Source: Bacillus sp. FSL K6-3431 (GTDB taxonomy: Bacteria; Bacillota; Bacilli; Bacillales; Bacillaceae_C). Taken from it: a DNA stretch of 64,000 bases. A model generated the notes under the pieces. The model had not been told where the DNA came from. It saw nothing but the letters and a program-made list of their open reading frames with translations, and made no database searches. Each line of letters opens with the position of its first letter. Position 1 is the stretch's first letter. This document shows positions 28,198 to 37,210 of the stretch, in pieces. The stretch is taken from assembly GCF_038002605.1 (NCBI RefSeq), contig NZ_JBBOCT010000001.1, positions 4,650,001-4,714,000 on the forward strand. Direction: 5' to 3'. A program made the translations under genes and the position numbers.

Positions 28198-28794
28198 GTG
28201 ACATGGAGGTTAGGTTTTGGGATTTCCTCCATCCGGATTGTCGGGAGGGGGATTACAATAGAGAGTTATCGTTTTTCCAAAAAAGATCGGAGCTTGGATA
28301 AAAAAGGGACAAACAAACCCCTTCAGATATTCGCTCTATTATATTCGTTATTGTTAATCGTCTCACAACTAACTTCGCCGACTGGTGCTTCTTTTCATGA
28401 TGCAACAAATATTGGAGGGACTCTTTCAGCTGCCGAGGTTTTTAATGAAGCTGAATTGGAGAGCCCACTTCAAGAAAATAAGGGTGACCAGCAAAAAGAG
28501 ACGAGCAGTGACGACCAAAATCGGGACGAAATCGTTGACAATGAAAGCGAAGAGCAAGTTCTGGACAAAATCGTTGACAATGAAAGCGAAGAGCAAGTTC
28601 TGGACAAAGTCGTTGAGAATGACAGCGCAGAACAAGATCGCAGTGTAATGGAAAAAAATCTCGATTCGACTAAGAGCTCTGAGGTTCAGGGCGGTCAGGA
28701 TGATTCAGAAACCAAGGAGAGATCGGATCCATCTTCTAAACTTGAAAATCAAGATGACTCTCAACTAGATAGTGGGAAGGGAGATGTTAAATAG
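28198..28794 (+). CDS. TapA-like secreted acidic protein (SipW-dependent type)
   Basis: Up to 198 aa. A basic N-terminus and hydrophobic segment (LQIFALLYSLLLIVSQLTS) are followed by TGASFHDATNIGGTLSAAE, which matches the TSAAFHD cleavage context of TapA from memory. The central globular part of TapA is missing; what follows is an acidic, low-complexity tail rich in Asp, Glu, Ser and Gln with three 13-residue repeats. The start is unclear: GTG 28198 has no ribosome site, while GGGAGGGG at 28243-28250 points to a rare ATA start at 28258. SipW and TasA-like genes follow, so a role in matrix-fibre assembly or anchoring is inferred. Confidence 0.6.
   Translation: MTWRLGFGISSIRIVGRGITIESYRFSKKDRSLDKKGTNKPLQIFALLYSLLLIVSQLTSPTGASFHDATNIGGTLSAAEVFNEAELESPLQENKGDQQKETSSDDQNRDEIVDNESEEQVLDKIVDNESEEQVLDKVVENDSAEQDRSVMEKNLDSTKSSEVQGGQDDSETKERSDPSSKLENQDDSQLDSGKGDVK
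28207..28218 (+). repeat. AGGTTAGGTTTT element, copy 1
   Basis: The same 12-mer lies at 34047-34058 and 40752-40763, each time about 18-22 bases after the hairpin that follows a FIMAH-tailed gene. It could be part of a duplicated gene-end module or a regulatory site for the next gene. Confidence 0.6.
28528..28644 (+). repeat. Three tandem 39-bp repeats inside the TapA-like gene
   Basis: Units 28528-28566 and 28567-28605 differ by one base (GAA versus AAA first codon); 28606-28644 is diverged. They encode EIVDNESEEQVLD, KIVDNESEEQVLD and KVVENDSAEQDRS. The repeat keeps frame and could change copy number by slippage. Confidence 0.9.
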
Positions 28795-28848
28795 GACAAG
28801 CCTTGATATTCCTGCTGTAAATTCAAATGGATCGGAGTGATAGTGAAA

Positions 28849-29394
28849 ATGAAAGGGAAAATCATTCTAAGATGGATTAGTAATATCATCACAACAGTGT
28901 TGATTATCCTGCTGGTCAGCACAGTTTTCGTTGTGATTTCTTCTAGAGCTTCGGGAGGGGAACCAAGTCTGTTCGGTTACCAATTAAAAACGGTCTTGTC
29001 CGGTTCCATGGAGCCTGAGATACAGACAGGTTCGATCATTATGATTCAATCAACCAAAGATACGAAAGATTTTAAAAAGGACGATGTGATCACTTTCAGA
29101 ACGATCGAAAATATGATAATTACGCACCGGATCGTAAAAGTCGAAAACTCCGGCCAACGCTATATCACTCAAGGCGATAACAATAATGGACCTGATGTAG
29201 AACCAGTACTTGCTCAAAATATCGTTGGACAATATTCAGGATTTACCATACCAAATGTAGGTTATATGCTTCATTTCGTTAATACAAAGTTAGGTGCTGC
29301 ATTGTTATTGATCATACCAGGCCTATTATTTCTTGGACATGCGGTTTTAACGACTAGGCGTGTGTTACGTCTCGTTGAGCTCCAAAATAATTGA
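28849..29394 (+). CDS. sipW: SipW-type (ER-type) signal peptidase I
   Basis: 181 aa from ATG 28849; GTG 28843 and GTG 28837 are in-frame alternatives, and GGAG at 28834-28837 fits 28843 or 28849. A membrane helix at the start and another near the end (AALLLIIPGLLFLGHAVL) flank the catalytic region. The serine is in VLSGSMEPEI and the catalytic base is histidine in ITHRIV, exactly 40 residues later, as in B. subtilis SipW (Ser47/His87), instead of the lysine of ordinary signal peptidases. SipW-type enzymes process TasA and TapA precursors. Its position between a TapA-like and a TasA-like gene copies the tapA-sipW-tasA order. Confidence 0.93.
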   Translation: MKGKIILRWISNIITTVLIILLVSTVFVVISSRASGGEPSLFGYQLKTVLSGSMEPEIQTGSIIMIQSTKDTKDFKKDDVITFRTIENMIITHRIVKVENSGQRYITQGDNNNGPDVEPVLAQNIVGQYSGFTIPNVGYMLHFVNTKLGAALLLIIPGLLFLGHAVLTTRRVLRLVELQNN

Positions 29395-29486
29395 TTGAAC
29401 ATGAATGAAAAATAGGTGACTGCGCTTATTATGGAACTTAATTATATAAGGCGTTCGCATCATACAAAAAATGAGGAGGAAGAAAT

Positions 29487-30074
29487 ATGAATATCAAAAA
29501 GCAACTTAGCATGGGTCTGATGTCTGCGGTACTCGGTGTGACTTTAATAGGGGGAGGCACATACGCGTATTTTAGTGACAGTGTGAAAACGAACAACACA
29601 TTTGCAGCGGGAACTCTGGATCTTGCTGTCAATCCTACACAGGTGATTAATGTAGACAACATCAAGCCCGGTGACTCTTTTATTCGTGATTTTGAACTTC
29701 AAAATAATGGTACTTTAGATATTGGAAAAGTACTGTTGGAAACAGCTTATACGGTTAATGATGCAATAGGAAACAACACAGAAGACCTTGGCAAATATAT
29801 TGAAGTGGAGTTTTTATATAATGCTGATAAGTTGGATGAAGTCATATACAAAACGACATTAACTGAACTGAAGGAGATGACGCCGGAAGCAGTGAATGAA
29901 CGTGTTTTTGAACCGATTTTTGAGGAGCAAGGACTTCCAGTGGGTTCAATGGATGACCTCATTGTCAAATTTAACTTTATTGATAATGGAGAAAATCAAA
30001 ATGAATTCCAAGGGGATTCATTAAATTTAACTTGGACATTTAATGCACAGCAAACAGAAGGGGTGCAAAAATAA
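29487..30074 (+). CDS. tasA: TasA/camelysin-family secreted fibre protein
   Basis: 195 aa. The N-terminus MNIKKQLSMGLMSAVLGV with GGGTYAYFSDSVKTNNTFAAGTL is the characteristic SipW-processed signal region of the TasA/CalY family. The mature part (about 28-195) is a jelly-roll-like domain with FELQNNGTLDIGKVLLET and a C-terminal LNLTWTFNAQQ. TasA is the main protein of Bacillus biofilm fibres; camelysin (CalY) relatives were described as metallopeptidases, so fibre function is the likelier but not the only possibility. It is shorter than B. subtilis TasA (261 aa). AGGAGGAAG ribosome site. Followed by a terminator at 30206-30240. Confidence 0.9.
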   Translation: MNIKKQLSMGLMSAVLGVTLIGGGTYAYFSDSVKTNNTFAAGTLDLAVNPTQVINVDNIKPGDSFIRDFELQNNGTLDIGKVLLETAYTVNDAIGNNTEDLGKYIEVEFLYNADKLDEVIYKTTLTELKEMTPEAVNERVFEPIFEEQGLPVGSMDDLIVKFNFIDNGENQNEFQGDSLNLTWTFNAQQTEGVQK

Positions 30075-30205
30075 CTGACGCGTTAATGTAGTGGATATAG
30101 TTTTTGTTAGTTATAGCCATATTTAAGGCGTTACAAAGAAAAGCTCCTGTATACCTTTTATCTTGTTGGGTGTAAGTTTATACTTTTAATCTAGGTTAGG
30201 AAAAA

Positions 30206-30241
30206 GCAATGGTTTTTGATAAAAAACCGTTGCCTTTTTTG
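30206..30241 (+). terminator. Terminator after the TasA-like gene
   Basis: GCAATGGTTTTT (30206-30217) pairs with AAAAACCGTTGC (30222-30233), with one G-T wobble, followed by TTTTTT. It closes the TapA/SipW/TasA-like cassette. Confidence 0.88.
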
Positions 30242-30360
30242 AAAGGCAATCTATCAGCTATTGAATTGCATTTTGTTTCTATCATAGAAAGGATTTAGAT
30301 AAGGCTCCTCAAAACGTATTGTCAAAATATTTATAAAATACAATTTAGAGGTGAATTAAA

Positions 30361-33300
30361 ATGAAAAAAACTGTAACTATATTTTTAGGTATTTGTTTAA
30401 TATTCGGCTTAGTGAATCTTCACCCAGCTATATTTGTCAGTGCAGAAGGCGGAACCAAAGACAATCAAATCGTTAATGGCAATTTTGAAAAAACGATAAT
30501 TACAAAGAAAAACATATGGGCAAATAACGTGGAACCAGATGGATGGGGAGTATGGATTCCCAGTGGAAAGCCACAATTATCTATCGACCATGAGGAGTAT
30601 CGTGAAGGCAGTCAGTCCATACGCATTGATGCTCCAACAAACAGCAGGGCGGACGTTTTACAGGATGTGCCGATTATTCCAGGAAGTAACTATAAGTTCA
30701 AGGTTTGGATCAAAACCGATAAAGTAGAGGCTTCCTTGGGAGGCGTATTCGTTCGAACACAGTATTTGGATAATCAAGGCAAGAAAATTAGTGACGGACC
30801 AAGTACAGATAAATTAACAGGCACCAATGGTTGGGCTTTACATGAGATGAATGTACCAGCTCCGGAAAATGCAAGTAGGTTGCGAATCGAGCTTTTCCTA
30901 GAAACCGCCACGGGAACTGTTTGGTTTGACGACGTAAATTTGGAGGAGACAGATGAAGTGTTCTTATCAGGATTCGCACTGAAGCAAAGTACGATCACAA
31001 TGGAGAAAGGAGAATCTATTTCTTTAACCCCGCTCTTTACACCTGAGACTGCCACTGACAAAACCGTGTTTTGGGAATCAACAGATTCAGATGTTGCATT
31101 AGTAGATGATCAGGGGAATGTAACGGCTAAAGATAATGGATACGCCACAATTAAAGCGACGACACAAGATGGGGGATATATAAGTGAAACACTAATTAGC
31201 GTTGAATCCCCTGAAACGATACAAGCATATAATGAGGTGCGGTTGAATTGGTTCAACAAATTAACGGGTAATGATTTATACGACCCAGAAGATGCGGATG
31301 TTGCCGCATATATTTCTAATTTGAATGAACGTATAACCAATTCCGATAATACTGGTCGCTGGGATACGTTAAATAAATCTTTGGATCGGGATTTTTTATG
31401 GGATTTCTTGCAAAGCAAGACCGACTCCAGTCAAATTTCACATGCTTTCGGTATTATCAGGGATATGGCTATGGCTTATTCAATAAAAGGGTCGAAATTG
31501 TATCATCATGAAGAACTTCGAGATGATATTATCGGAGCTTTGGAGTGGATGTATGATAACCGATACAATGAGCGTAAAAAAGAGTATGGAAATTGGTGGG
31601 ATTGGGAAATTGGAACACCTCAGATTTTGAATAATATTGTGGTTCTTATGTATGATGATTTAACCTCTTTGCAAATTGCTAACTATATGGGAACGATTGA
31701 TCAGTTTGTACCAGACCCTACAAAAAGGGTAGCAAATTCTGGTGTTACAGAAACAGGAGCTAATTTGTTGGATAAGGCCCTTGTTGTTACCCTAAGAGGT
31801 GTTATTGGTAAAAGTGGTGCAAAAATCAATCAAGGAAGTGACTCCATTGGTGACGAGTTTCGGTACGTTGACCAAGGGGATGGGGTATATAAGGATGGAT
31901 CTCTTGTCCAACATTCTGTGATAGCGTATACCGGAAGTTACGGATCTGTTTGGGTAAACCGTGCGGCAGACATGCTGTATTTATTAAGAGAATCCCCTTG
32001 GGCTGTTACAGATCCTAATGTCAATAACGTATATAATTGGGTAACAGATTCCTTTGAATCACTGATTTATAAAGGTGCCATGATGGATATGGTTCGAGGA
32101 CGAGCCATATCTAGAGAAAACGAAAGGGATCGCCAGAGTGGTAAAGGTACGATTTTAAGTCTGCTCCGCTTGGCCGAAGCGGCACCACCGGAAAAAGAAC
32201 TATTGATCAAGCAAATGGTAAAAGAATGGATTGAGGAAGACAGCGTAATCGACAATTATGCTGAAGGTCTACCAATTTATGAAATGAACCTAGTCAAATC
32301 TCTTATAAATGATTCTTCCATTAAACCAAGAGGAGAATTGATTAAGAATCAAGTATTTGCTGGGATGGATCGAGTTGTACATCTACGACAGGAATTTGGA
32401 TTTGGCATCAGTATGTTTTCTAACCGGATATCGGCATTTTCGTACGGAAACGGAGAAAATAAAAAAGGGTGGCATACAGGCACTGGTATGACATATTTAT
32501 ACAACGACGATCTTACTCATTACAGTAATGATTTTTGGCCAACCGTCGACAGTGAACGATTACCAGGTACGACAACAGATCGATCGAAAGGAACATTGCA
32601 GGATTGGCGAGCTTATCATAATCCCAAAACATGGGTTGGAGGCTCGTCCATGGATGGAATTTATGGTGCGGCCGGAATAGACTTCTCATTGGAAAAATCG
32701 ACGGGAAGTACATTACAAGGGAAAAAGTCATGGTTCATGTTCGATAATGAGGTAGTTGCTATCGGATCGGGAATTACAAGTACAGATAACCGTCAAGTAG
32801 AAACGATTATCGAGAACCGTCAACTGAACGACAGCGGAGATGATCAGCTGATGATAAATGGAAAAATCAAATCGGACCAACTGGGATGGTCAGAAACAGT
32901 GGATGAGGTAAAATGGGCTCATTTGGAAGGCAAAGTCTCAAGTTCCGATATTGGCTATTTCTTCCCGGGAAATTCGGAAATATCTGGTTTACGTGAATCC
33001 AGAACCGGTTCTTGGAATGATATCAATAACGGAGGTTCCAAGACACCCGTTACTAGGAATTATCTGAGTTTGGCTGTAGATCACGGGCTAAACCCAGAGG
33101 CAGGAGCGTATTCATATATTCTCTTACCGAACAAGAATGCAGAGGCAACGGAACGCTACAGTCTAAATCCAGATGTGACCATACTCAGTGACACTTCGGA
33201 TTTACATGCAGTAAAAGAGGATACCCTTGGAATCACAGCGGCTAATTTCTGGAACGCGGGAACTGTAGATATTATTACATCAGATAACCCGGCCTCTGTC

Positions 33301-33990
33301 ATGGTAAGAGAGGAGAATGGGGAGGTAGCAGTTGCTGTTTCGGATCCAACGCAAAGGCAGAAGAAGGTCACGATTGAATTGGATAAAGCAGAACTATCTT
33401 TAGTTAGTCAGGATGATACAGTTGACGTTTTGCAGACTTCTCCCACATTAAAGCTAGAAATCAATGTAGCTAGCTCTATTGGGAAAACACATATTGTAAG
33501 ATTCAAAGATACGTCTGATCCTGAACTAGATAAGCGAGTGTTGGAAGAGTTACTAGAAACTGCAGCGATCATATCGAACGACAATGGTGAGTATACAGAA
33601 AAATCTTATGAATCTTTACAACAAGCGATCAAGTTAACAGAAGAAGCTTTGGAAAGCAGTAAATCGCAAGAAGATCTAGATACGGCTGTGAAAGTTCTGC
33701 AAACAGCGGTTGATTGGTTAGTACCTGCGAAAGACATAAGTGTATCATGGCTTCTCGATGTGCTTGAAGAATACAAAGAAGATTTATCGGAGGACGTCAC
33801 TCGTGCTTTAAACATACATTTAACAGCGGTGGCTCGTTACGAAGAGCAGGAAGTAGCTAAAAAGGTGGTTAAACACATGGAAAGCTTTAAATTATTGCTT
33901 GACCAGCAGAAAAGAGACGATTTAATTTCTGAAAAGGCGTATAACAGGCTTCTGGATGGTGCTGACTCTTTGATTATGAAGTGGCAATAA
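30361..33990 (+). CDS. Secreted PL8-family polysaccharide lyase (hyaluronate/chondroitin/xanthan lyase type) with CBM-like, Ig-like, FIVAR-like and FIMAH-like domains
   Basis: 1209 aa. Signal peptide about 1-29; a carbohydrate-binding-like beta sandwich (about 37-195, NGNFEK start); Big_2 Ig-like domain (about 200-285); PL8 catalytic toroid and beta domains (about 290-1050). Candidate catalytic residues Asn468, His518, Tyr527 and Arg581 keep the spacing of pneumococcal hyaluronate lyase (Asn349, His399, Tyr408, Arg462). Next come a FIVAR-like helical repeat (about 1055-1125) and the FIMAH-like tail. PL8 enzymes cleave uronic-acid-containing polysaccharides by beta-elimination; hyaluronan or chondroitin sulfate is the likeliest target. 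The last 480 bases are nearly identical to the end of the second M60 gene. GAGGTG ribosome site. Confidence 0.9.
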   Translation: MKKTVTIFLGICLIFGLVNLHPAIFVSAEGGTKDNQIVNGNFEKTIITKKNIWANNVEPDGWGVWIPSGKPQLSIDHEEYREGSQSIRIDAPTNSRADVLQDVPIIPGSNYKFKVWIKTDKVEASLGGVFVRTQYLDNQGKKISDGPSTDKLTGTNGWALHEMNVPAPENASRLRIELFLETATGTVWFDDVNLEETDEVFLSGFALKQSTITMEKGESISLTPLFTPETATDKTVFWESTDSDVALVDDQGNVTAKDNGYATIKATTQDGGYISETLISVESPETIQAYNEVRLNWFNKLTGNDLYDPEDADVAAYISNLNERITNSDNTGRWDTLNKSLDRDFLWDFLQSKTDSSQISHAFGIIRDMAMAYSIKGSKLYHHEELRDDIIGALEWMYDNRYNERKKEYGNWWDWEIGTPQILNNIVVLMYDDLTSLQIANYMGTIDQFVPDPTKRVANSGVTETGANLLDKALVVTLRGVIGKSGAKINQGSDSIGDEFRYVDQGDGVYKDGSLVQHSVIAYTGSYGSVWVNRAADMLYLLRESPWAVTDPNVNNVYNWVTDSFESLIYKGAMMDMVRGRAISRENERDRQSGKGTILSLLRLAEAAPPEKELLIKQMVKEWIEEDSVIDNYAEGLPIYEMNLVKSLINDSSIKPRGELIKNQVFAGMDRVVHLRQEFGFGISMFSNRISAFSYGNGENKKGWHTGTGMTYLYNDDLTHYSNDFWPTVDSERLPGTTTDRSKGTLQDWRAYHNPKTWVGGSSMDGIYGAAGIDFSLEKSTGSTLQGKKSWFMFDNEVVAIGSGITSTDNRQVETIIENRQLNDSGDDQLMINGKIKSDQLGWSETVDEVKWAHLEGKVSSSDIGYFFPGNSEISGLRESRTGSWNDINNGGSKTPVTRNYLSLAVDHGLNPEAGAYSYILLPNKNAEATERYSLNPDVTILSDTSDLHAVKEDTLGITAANFWNAGTVDIITSDNPASVMVREENGEVAVAVSDPTQRQKKVTIELDKAELSLVSQDDTVDVLQTSPTLKLEINVASSIGKTHIVRFKDTSDPELDKRVLEELLETAAIISNDNGEYTEKSYESLQQAIKLTEEALESSKSQEDLDTAVKVLQTAVDWLVPAKDISVSWLLDVLEEYKEDLSEDVTRALNIHLTAVARYEEQEVAKKVVKHMESFKLLLDQQKRDDLISEKAYNRLLDGADSLIMKWQ
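33511..33990 (+). repeat. 480-bp gene-end repeat, copy 1 (FIVAR- and FIMAH-like coding)
   Basis: Aligns without gaps to 36552-37031. I counted about 37 differences by eye, roughly 92% identity, far higher than in the rest of the two proteins, which are from unrelated families. It points to recent duplication or gene conversion of a C-terminal module. Confidence 0.9.
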
Positions 33991-33998
33991 AATCAAGT

Positions 33999-34058
33999 AT
34001 CCCTCGTGGTAATTATGATCATGGGGGATCTTAACAAATAACACGAAGGTTAGGTTTT
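33999..34058 (+). terminator. Hairpin plus AGGTTAGGTTTT element (copy 2) after the first PL8 gene
   Basis: ATCCCTCGTG (33999-34008) pairs with CATGGGGGAT (34020-34029), with two wobbles, and AGGTTAGGTTTT follows at 34047-34058. There is no strong T-run directly after the stem, so termination may be incomplete. Confidence 0.6.
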
Positions 34059-34103
34059 ACGCTATTTCCTTTTTAAAAAATAATATCGAGATTAGGTGAG
34101 TAA

Positions 34104-37031
34104 ATGTTAAGGAAGATAATATATTCATACTCAACAATTCTTTTATTTAGTTCGGTACTTTTTCTTTCAGAAAACGTAATGGCTAATACTATGGATCATG
34201 AAGTAGGCTATCAAACCTCCTCGTTAGAGAGTGATTATGTTTTTTTTAACAAAGATTTAGAAGCGGGAATCCCTGTTATTCCAGGAAGTGGAGGAGTAGC
34301 AGCTTTGGGTGATGGAGCGTTTGTCGTCAATGTTCCAGAGGCTATTCCAAATATTGCAGCTGCCACCTATGATAAAGGAAGAATTGTGTTAGCGGGTGAT
34401 TTAAGGTATTTTTCTCTTAAAAATAATGAGGAACCGCTTAGTCTGCTTAGCCGGAATATCCTGCTATGGTTGACTGATAAATCGATTATAGACAACGGAA
34501 ATGGAAGCAAATACACTGGTCGATATGCAGAAGCACTAACCGGAAAGAAAAAGTTAAAATTGGTTACGAACTCTGAAAAGCTAAATATCGATCCAGCTCT
34601 CCCTATCGAAATTGTCAAAGTTGAAAAATTGGATAAAAGTGCATTAAATCCAAATAAACATACAGTAGCCTTCGTTGATGAAACTGTTAAAGGGGATGAG
34701 CTCCCGATACTTGAGAAATATATACAACAAGGCGGAAATATCATTGCTGCGATAAATGGCGGAGATTTAGAAGGAATTACAAGAAACACTCCGGTAGAGA
34801 AGCGAGCTCAGCTTGGGAACTGGAGAGGCATCCGAATCAACCAGCATTATCCTATACAAAGTTTATTGAATCGTTTCGGTTTATCATTGCTCAACAGCAA
34901 AACCAGTCCAACTGTATTCACAAGTAAATTAACGATAGAGGAGATTCAGGAAAATCACATTTTAAATAGATTACAAGAAGGAAAGTCAATTGAGGAAGGT
35001 GCCTTGGGCTATGAAGATATTAATCTGGGGCCAACCGGAACAGATAACACGAAAAAACAGAAATTGTTATTAGATGTATTAAATGAGACGTTGGAAACAA
35101 TAACAGAGGAATCTACGCTTTATCAATGGGCAATAAAGGAATCTGCTTCATATGGAAAAGTTGAGTTTCCTATTAAACGGGTGGAAATGCCATATCGTAA
35201 TTCACTTTTAAACTTTCAATTTACACATTTTACAATTGACGCTGGAAATGAAAAGTCTCCATATGCTGATGAGTTTCCGGGAAAGGTATCTGAAGATGCA
35301 CAGCTTGTTCATAATAAAATGGTATCTATAAACATTTCAAATCCTGATCTTATGTATGCCCGGGCATTGCCGAGCAAAAATTGGAAAAGCACAGGTCTGT
35401 ACGCTCCTCCAGGTAAAGATGTCACGATTAATGTACCAAAAGGTGTCCAGAACGTAAGTGTGCAAATTGGTTCGCATGATGATGAGATAAATGGATTATC
35501 TGAGTGGAAAAGAGTACCTAATATCGTTCATTTTAAGAAACTTGTTCCAGGGGAAAACGTCATTAGTAGTCCTTATGGAGGTTTGATTTACTTTATTCCG
35601 ATGATGACCGATACGCCGGAACAGATCGTTGATTTTTCAATTAGCGGCGCTATAGAAGCACCTTATTATGAAATTGGAAAAACAACGGACCAGGAGTGGC
35701 AGGAAATCCAGGCAAGAGGTGCAGTCGCTCCATTTGGTGAATTAAAAGCTGATCAATTGATTATTACTCTTCCTTCTGAGTATTTACTAGAGTTGGAGGA
35801 TCCAGAACGTATCGCTGGTTTATGGGATGATATCATTTCAGATTATGATAAGCTCGCTGGGCTGGACTTTAATAATGAAATGCCAAATAAGAAGTATCCC
35901 ATCCCTTTCCGAATTGTTTTGGATAAACAAATCAAGGGAGGATTAATGCACGCAGGAAGTCCTATCATGGCACATATTGAATATGGTTCGACTAATTATG
36001 CTTCTTCTATTGTAGATGAGTCATATATCAAACATCATGCATGGGGTTTCTGGCATGAAATAGGACATGAATATCAGCAGGCACCGTGGACCTGGGGAGA
36101 TTTCAGTGAGGTTACAGTGAATCTTTTTTCTCTATTAACAGATGAAAAGTTTAATAACCCATCACGATTACTAGATGTAACCAATGGAAAAGATTCATAT
36201 GATAGCGCTTTGGAGTTTGTTACGGATCCTAATCCAGACAAGCTTTATAAGCAAATAGGAAACTTTGAAAGATTGGTCATGTTCCAGCAACTTAGAATGG
36301 TATATGGATGGGATTTATACACGGAGGTTTTTACTGCTTACAGGGAAATGGATGACCAACAACTTCCGAAAGCAAATCAGGATATGATAGATACGTTCGT
36401 TATATTAGCATCAACAACATCTGGGGAAGATTTAATCGAATTTTTCTCCAAATGGGGAATTTATATTTCTGGGGACGCTGCCCGCGATATTGAAGCATTA
36501 AATTTGGACAAACCTGAATCAGAAATCTGGCTTTTACGAGAAGAAAAGGATACGCCTGATCCTGAAATAGATAAGCGAGTGCTGGAAGAGTTACTGGGAA
36601 CTGCCGCGGCCATATCGAACGACAATGGCGAGTATACAGAAAAATCTTATGCATCTTTACAACAAGCCATCAAGTTAGCAAAAGAGGCTTTGGAAAGCAG
36701 TAAATCGCAAGAAGATCTAGATACGGCTGTGAAAGTTCTGCAAACGGCGGTTGATTGGTTAGTACCGGCGAAAGACATAAGTGCATCATGGCTTCATGAT
36801 ATGCTTGAAGAATACAAAGATGATTTATCGGAGGATGTCACTCGTTCTTTACGCATACATTTAACAGCGGTGGCTCGTTACGAAGAGCAGGAAGTAGCCA
36901 AAAAAGTGGTCAAACACATGGAAAGCTTTAAATTATTGCTTAACCATCAGAAAAAAGACGATTTAATTTCTGAAAAGGTGTATAAGAGGCTTCATGACGG
37001 TGCTGATTCTTTGATTATGAAGTGGCAATAA
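34104..37031 (+). CDS. Second secreted M60-like metallopeptidase with FIVAR-like and FIMAH-like domains
   Basis: 975 aa, paralogue of the protein at 25450. Signal peptide about 1-28 (ending NVMA). Amidotransferase-like N-terminal region about 35-330 (GRIVLAGDLRYFS). The M60 zinc motif is HEIGH (His651, Glu652, His655), with Glu669 in the following GDFSEV. After the catalytic part come a FIVAR-like region (about 815-890) and the FIMAH-like tail ending SLIMKWQ. Expected to cleave glycosylated proteins outside the cell. The FIVAR-plus-FIMAH segment is nearly identical in DNA to that of the upstream PL8 gene, while the M60 body is clearly diverged from the first M60. ATG start with TTAGGTGAG upstream. 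Confidence 0.88.
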   Translation: MLRKIIYSYSTILLFSSVLFLSENVMANTMDHEVGYQTSSLESDYVFFNKDLEAGIPVIPGSGGVAALGDGAFVVNVPEAIPNIAAATYDKGRIVLAGDLRYFSLKNNEEPLSLLSRNILLWLTDKSIIDNGNGSKYTGRYAEALTGKKKLKLVTNSEKLNIDPALPIEIVKVEKLDKSALNPNKHTVAFVDETVKGDELPILEKYIQQGGNIIAAINGGDLEGITRNTPVEKRAQLGNWRGIRINQHYPIQSLLNRFGLSLLNSKTSPTVFTSKLTIEEIQENHILNRLQEGKSIEEGALGYEDINLGPTGTDNTKKQKLLLDVLNETLETITEESTLYQWAIKESASYGKVEFPIKRVEMPYRNSLLNFQFTHFTIDAGNEKSPYADEFPGKVSEDAQLVHNKMVSINISNPDLMYARALPSKNWKSTGLYAPPGKDVTINVPKGVQNVSVQIGSHDDEINGLSEWKRVPNIVHFKKLVPGENVISSPYGGLIYFIPMMTDTPEQIVDFSISGAIEAPYYEIGKTTDQEWQEIQARGAVAPFGELKADQLIITLPSEYLLELEDPERIAGLWDDIISDYDKLAGLDFNNEMPNKKYPIPFRIVLDKQIKGGLMHAGSPIMAHIEYGSTNYASSIVDESYIKHHAWGFWHEIGHEYQQAPWTWGDFSEVTVNLFSLLTDEKFNNPSRLLDVTNGKDSYDSALEFVTDPNPDKLYKQIGNFERLVMFQQLRMVYGWDLYTEVFTAYREMDDQQLPKANQDMIDTFVILASTTSGEDLIEFFSKWGIYISGDAARDIEALNLDKPESEIWLLREEKDTPDPEIDKRVLEELLGTAAAISNDNGEYTEKSYASLQQAIKLAKEALESSKSQEDLDTAVKVLQTAVDWLVPAKDISASWLHDMLEEYKDDLSEDVTRSLRIHLTAVARYEEQEVAKKVVKHMESFKLLLNHQKKDDLISEKVYKRLHDGADSLIMKWQ
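36552..37031 (+). repeat. 480-bp gene-end repeat, copy 2
   Basis: Partner of 33511-33990, same length with no indels. Most differences are scattered base changes and many are silent, suggesting the shared protein module is under selection. Confidence 0.9.
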
Positions 37032-37049
37032 ATGATAAACAGCTTAAGC

Positions 37050-37096
37050 CCCCACCTTTAAGCGAAGCGTAGGCGGGAGTTACCAATCAGGTGGGG
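37050..37096 (+). terminator. Long-loop hairpin after the second M60 gene
   Basis: CCCCACCT (37050-37057) pairs perfectly with AGGTGGGG (37089-37096), followed by TAAAAATCC. This gene end lacks the AGGTTAGGTTTT element seen after the other three. Termination activity is uncertain. Confidence 0.45.
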
Positions 37097-37210
37097 TAAA
37101 AATCCTACCTGGTTCTATACGATGTTCATGATTTTAGGCTGACGATTGTTCACAGAGGAAATATATTTAAATATGTTAAGTTTTATAATTAAAAACCGGA
37201 GTGTGAGTAC

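Noticed and set aside
28528..28644. Possible CRISPR-like array
   Set aside because: Repeats are contiguous with no spacers and preserve a coding frame; no cas genes are present.
28385..28648. Alternative-frame and antisense frames through the TapA-like repeats
   Set aside because: They are by-products of the 39-bp repeat, which keeps all frames open. The chosen frame has a hydrophobic leader and the correct context.
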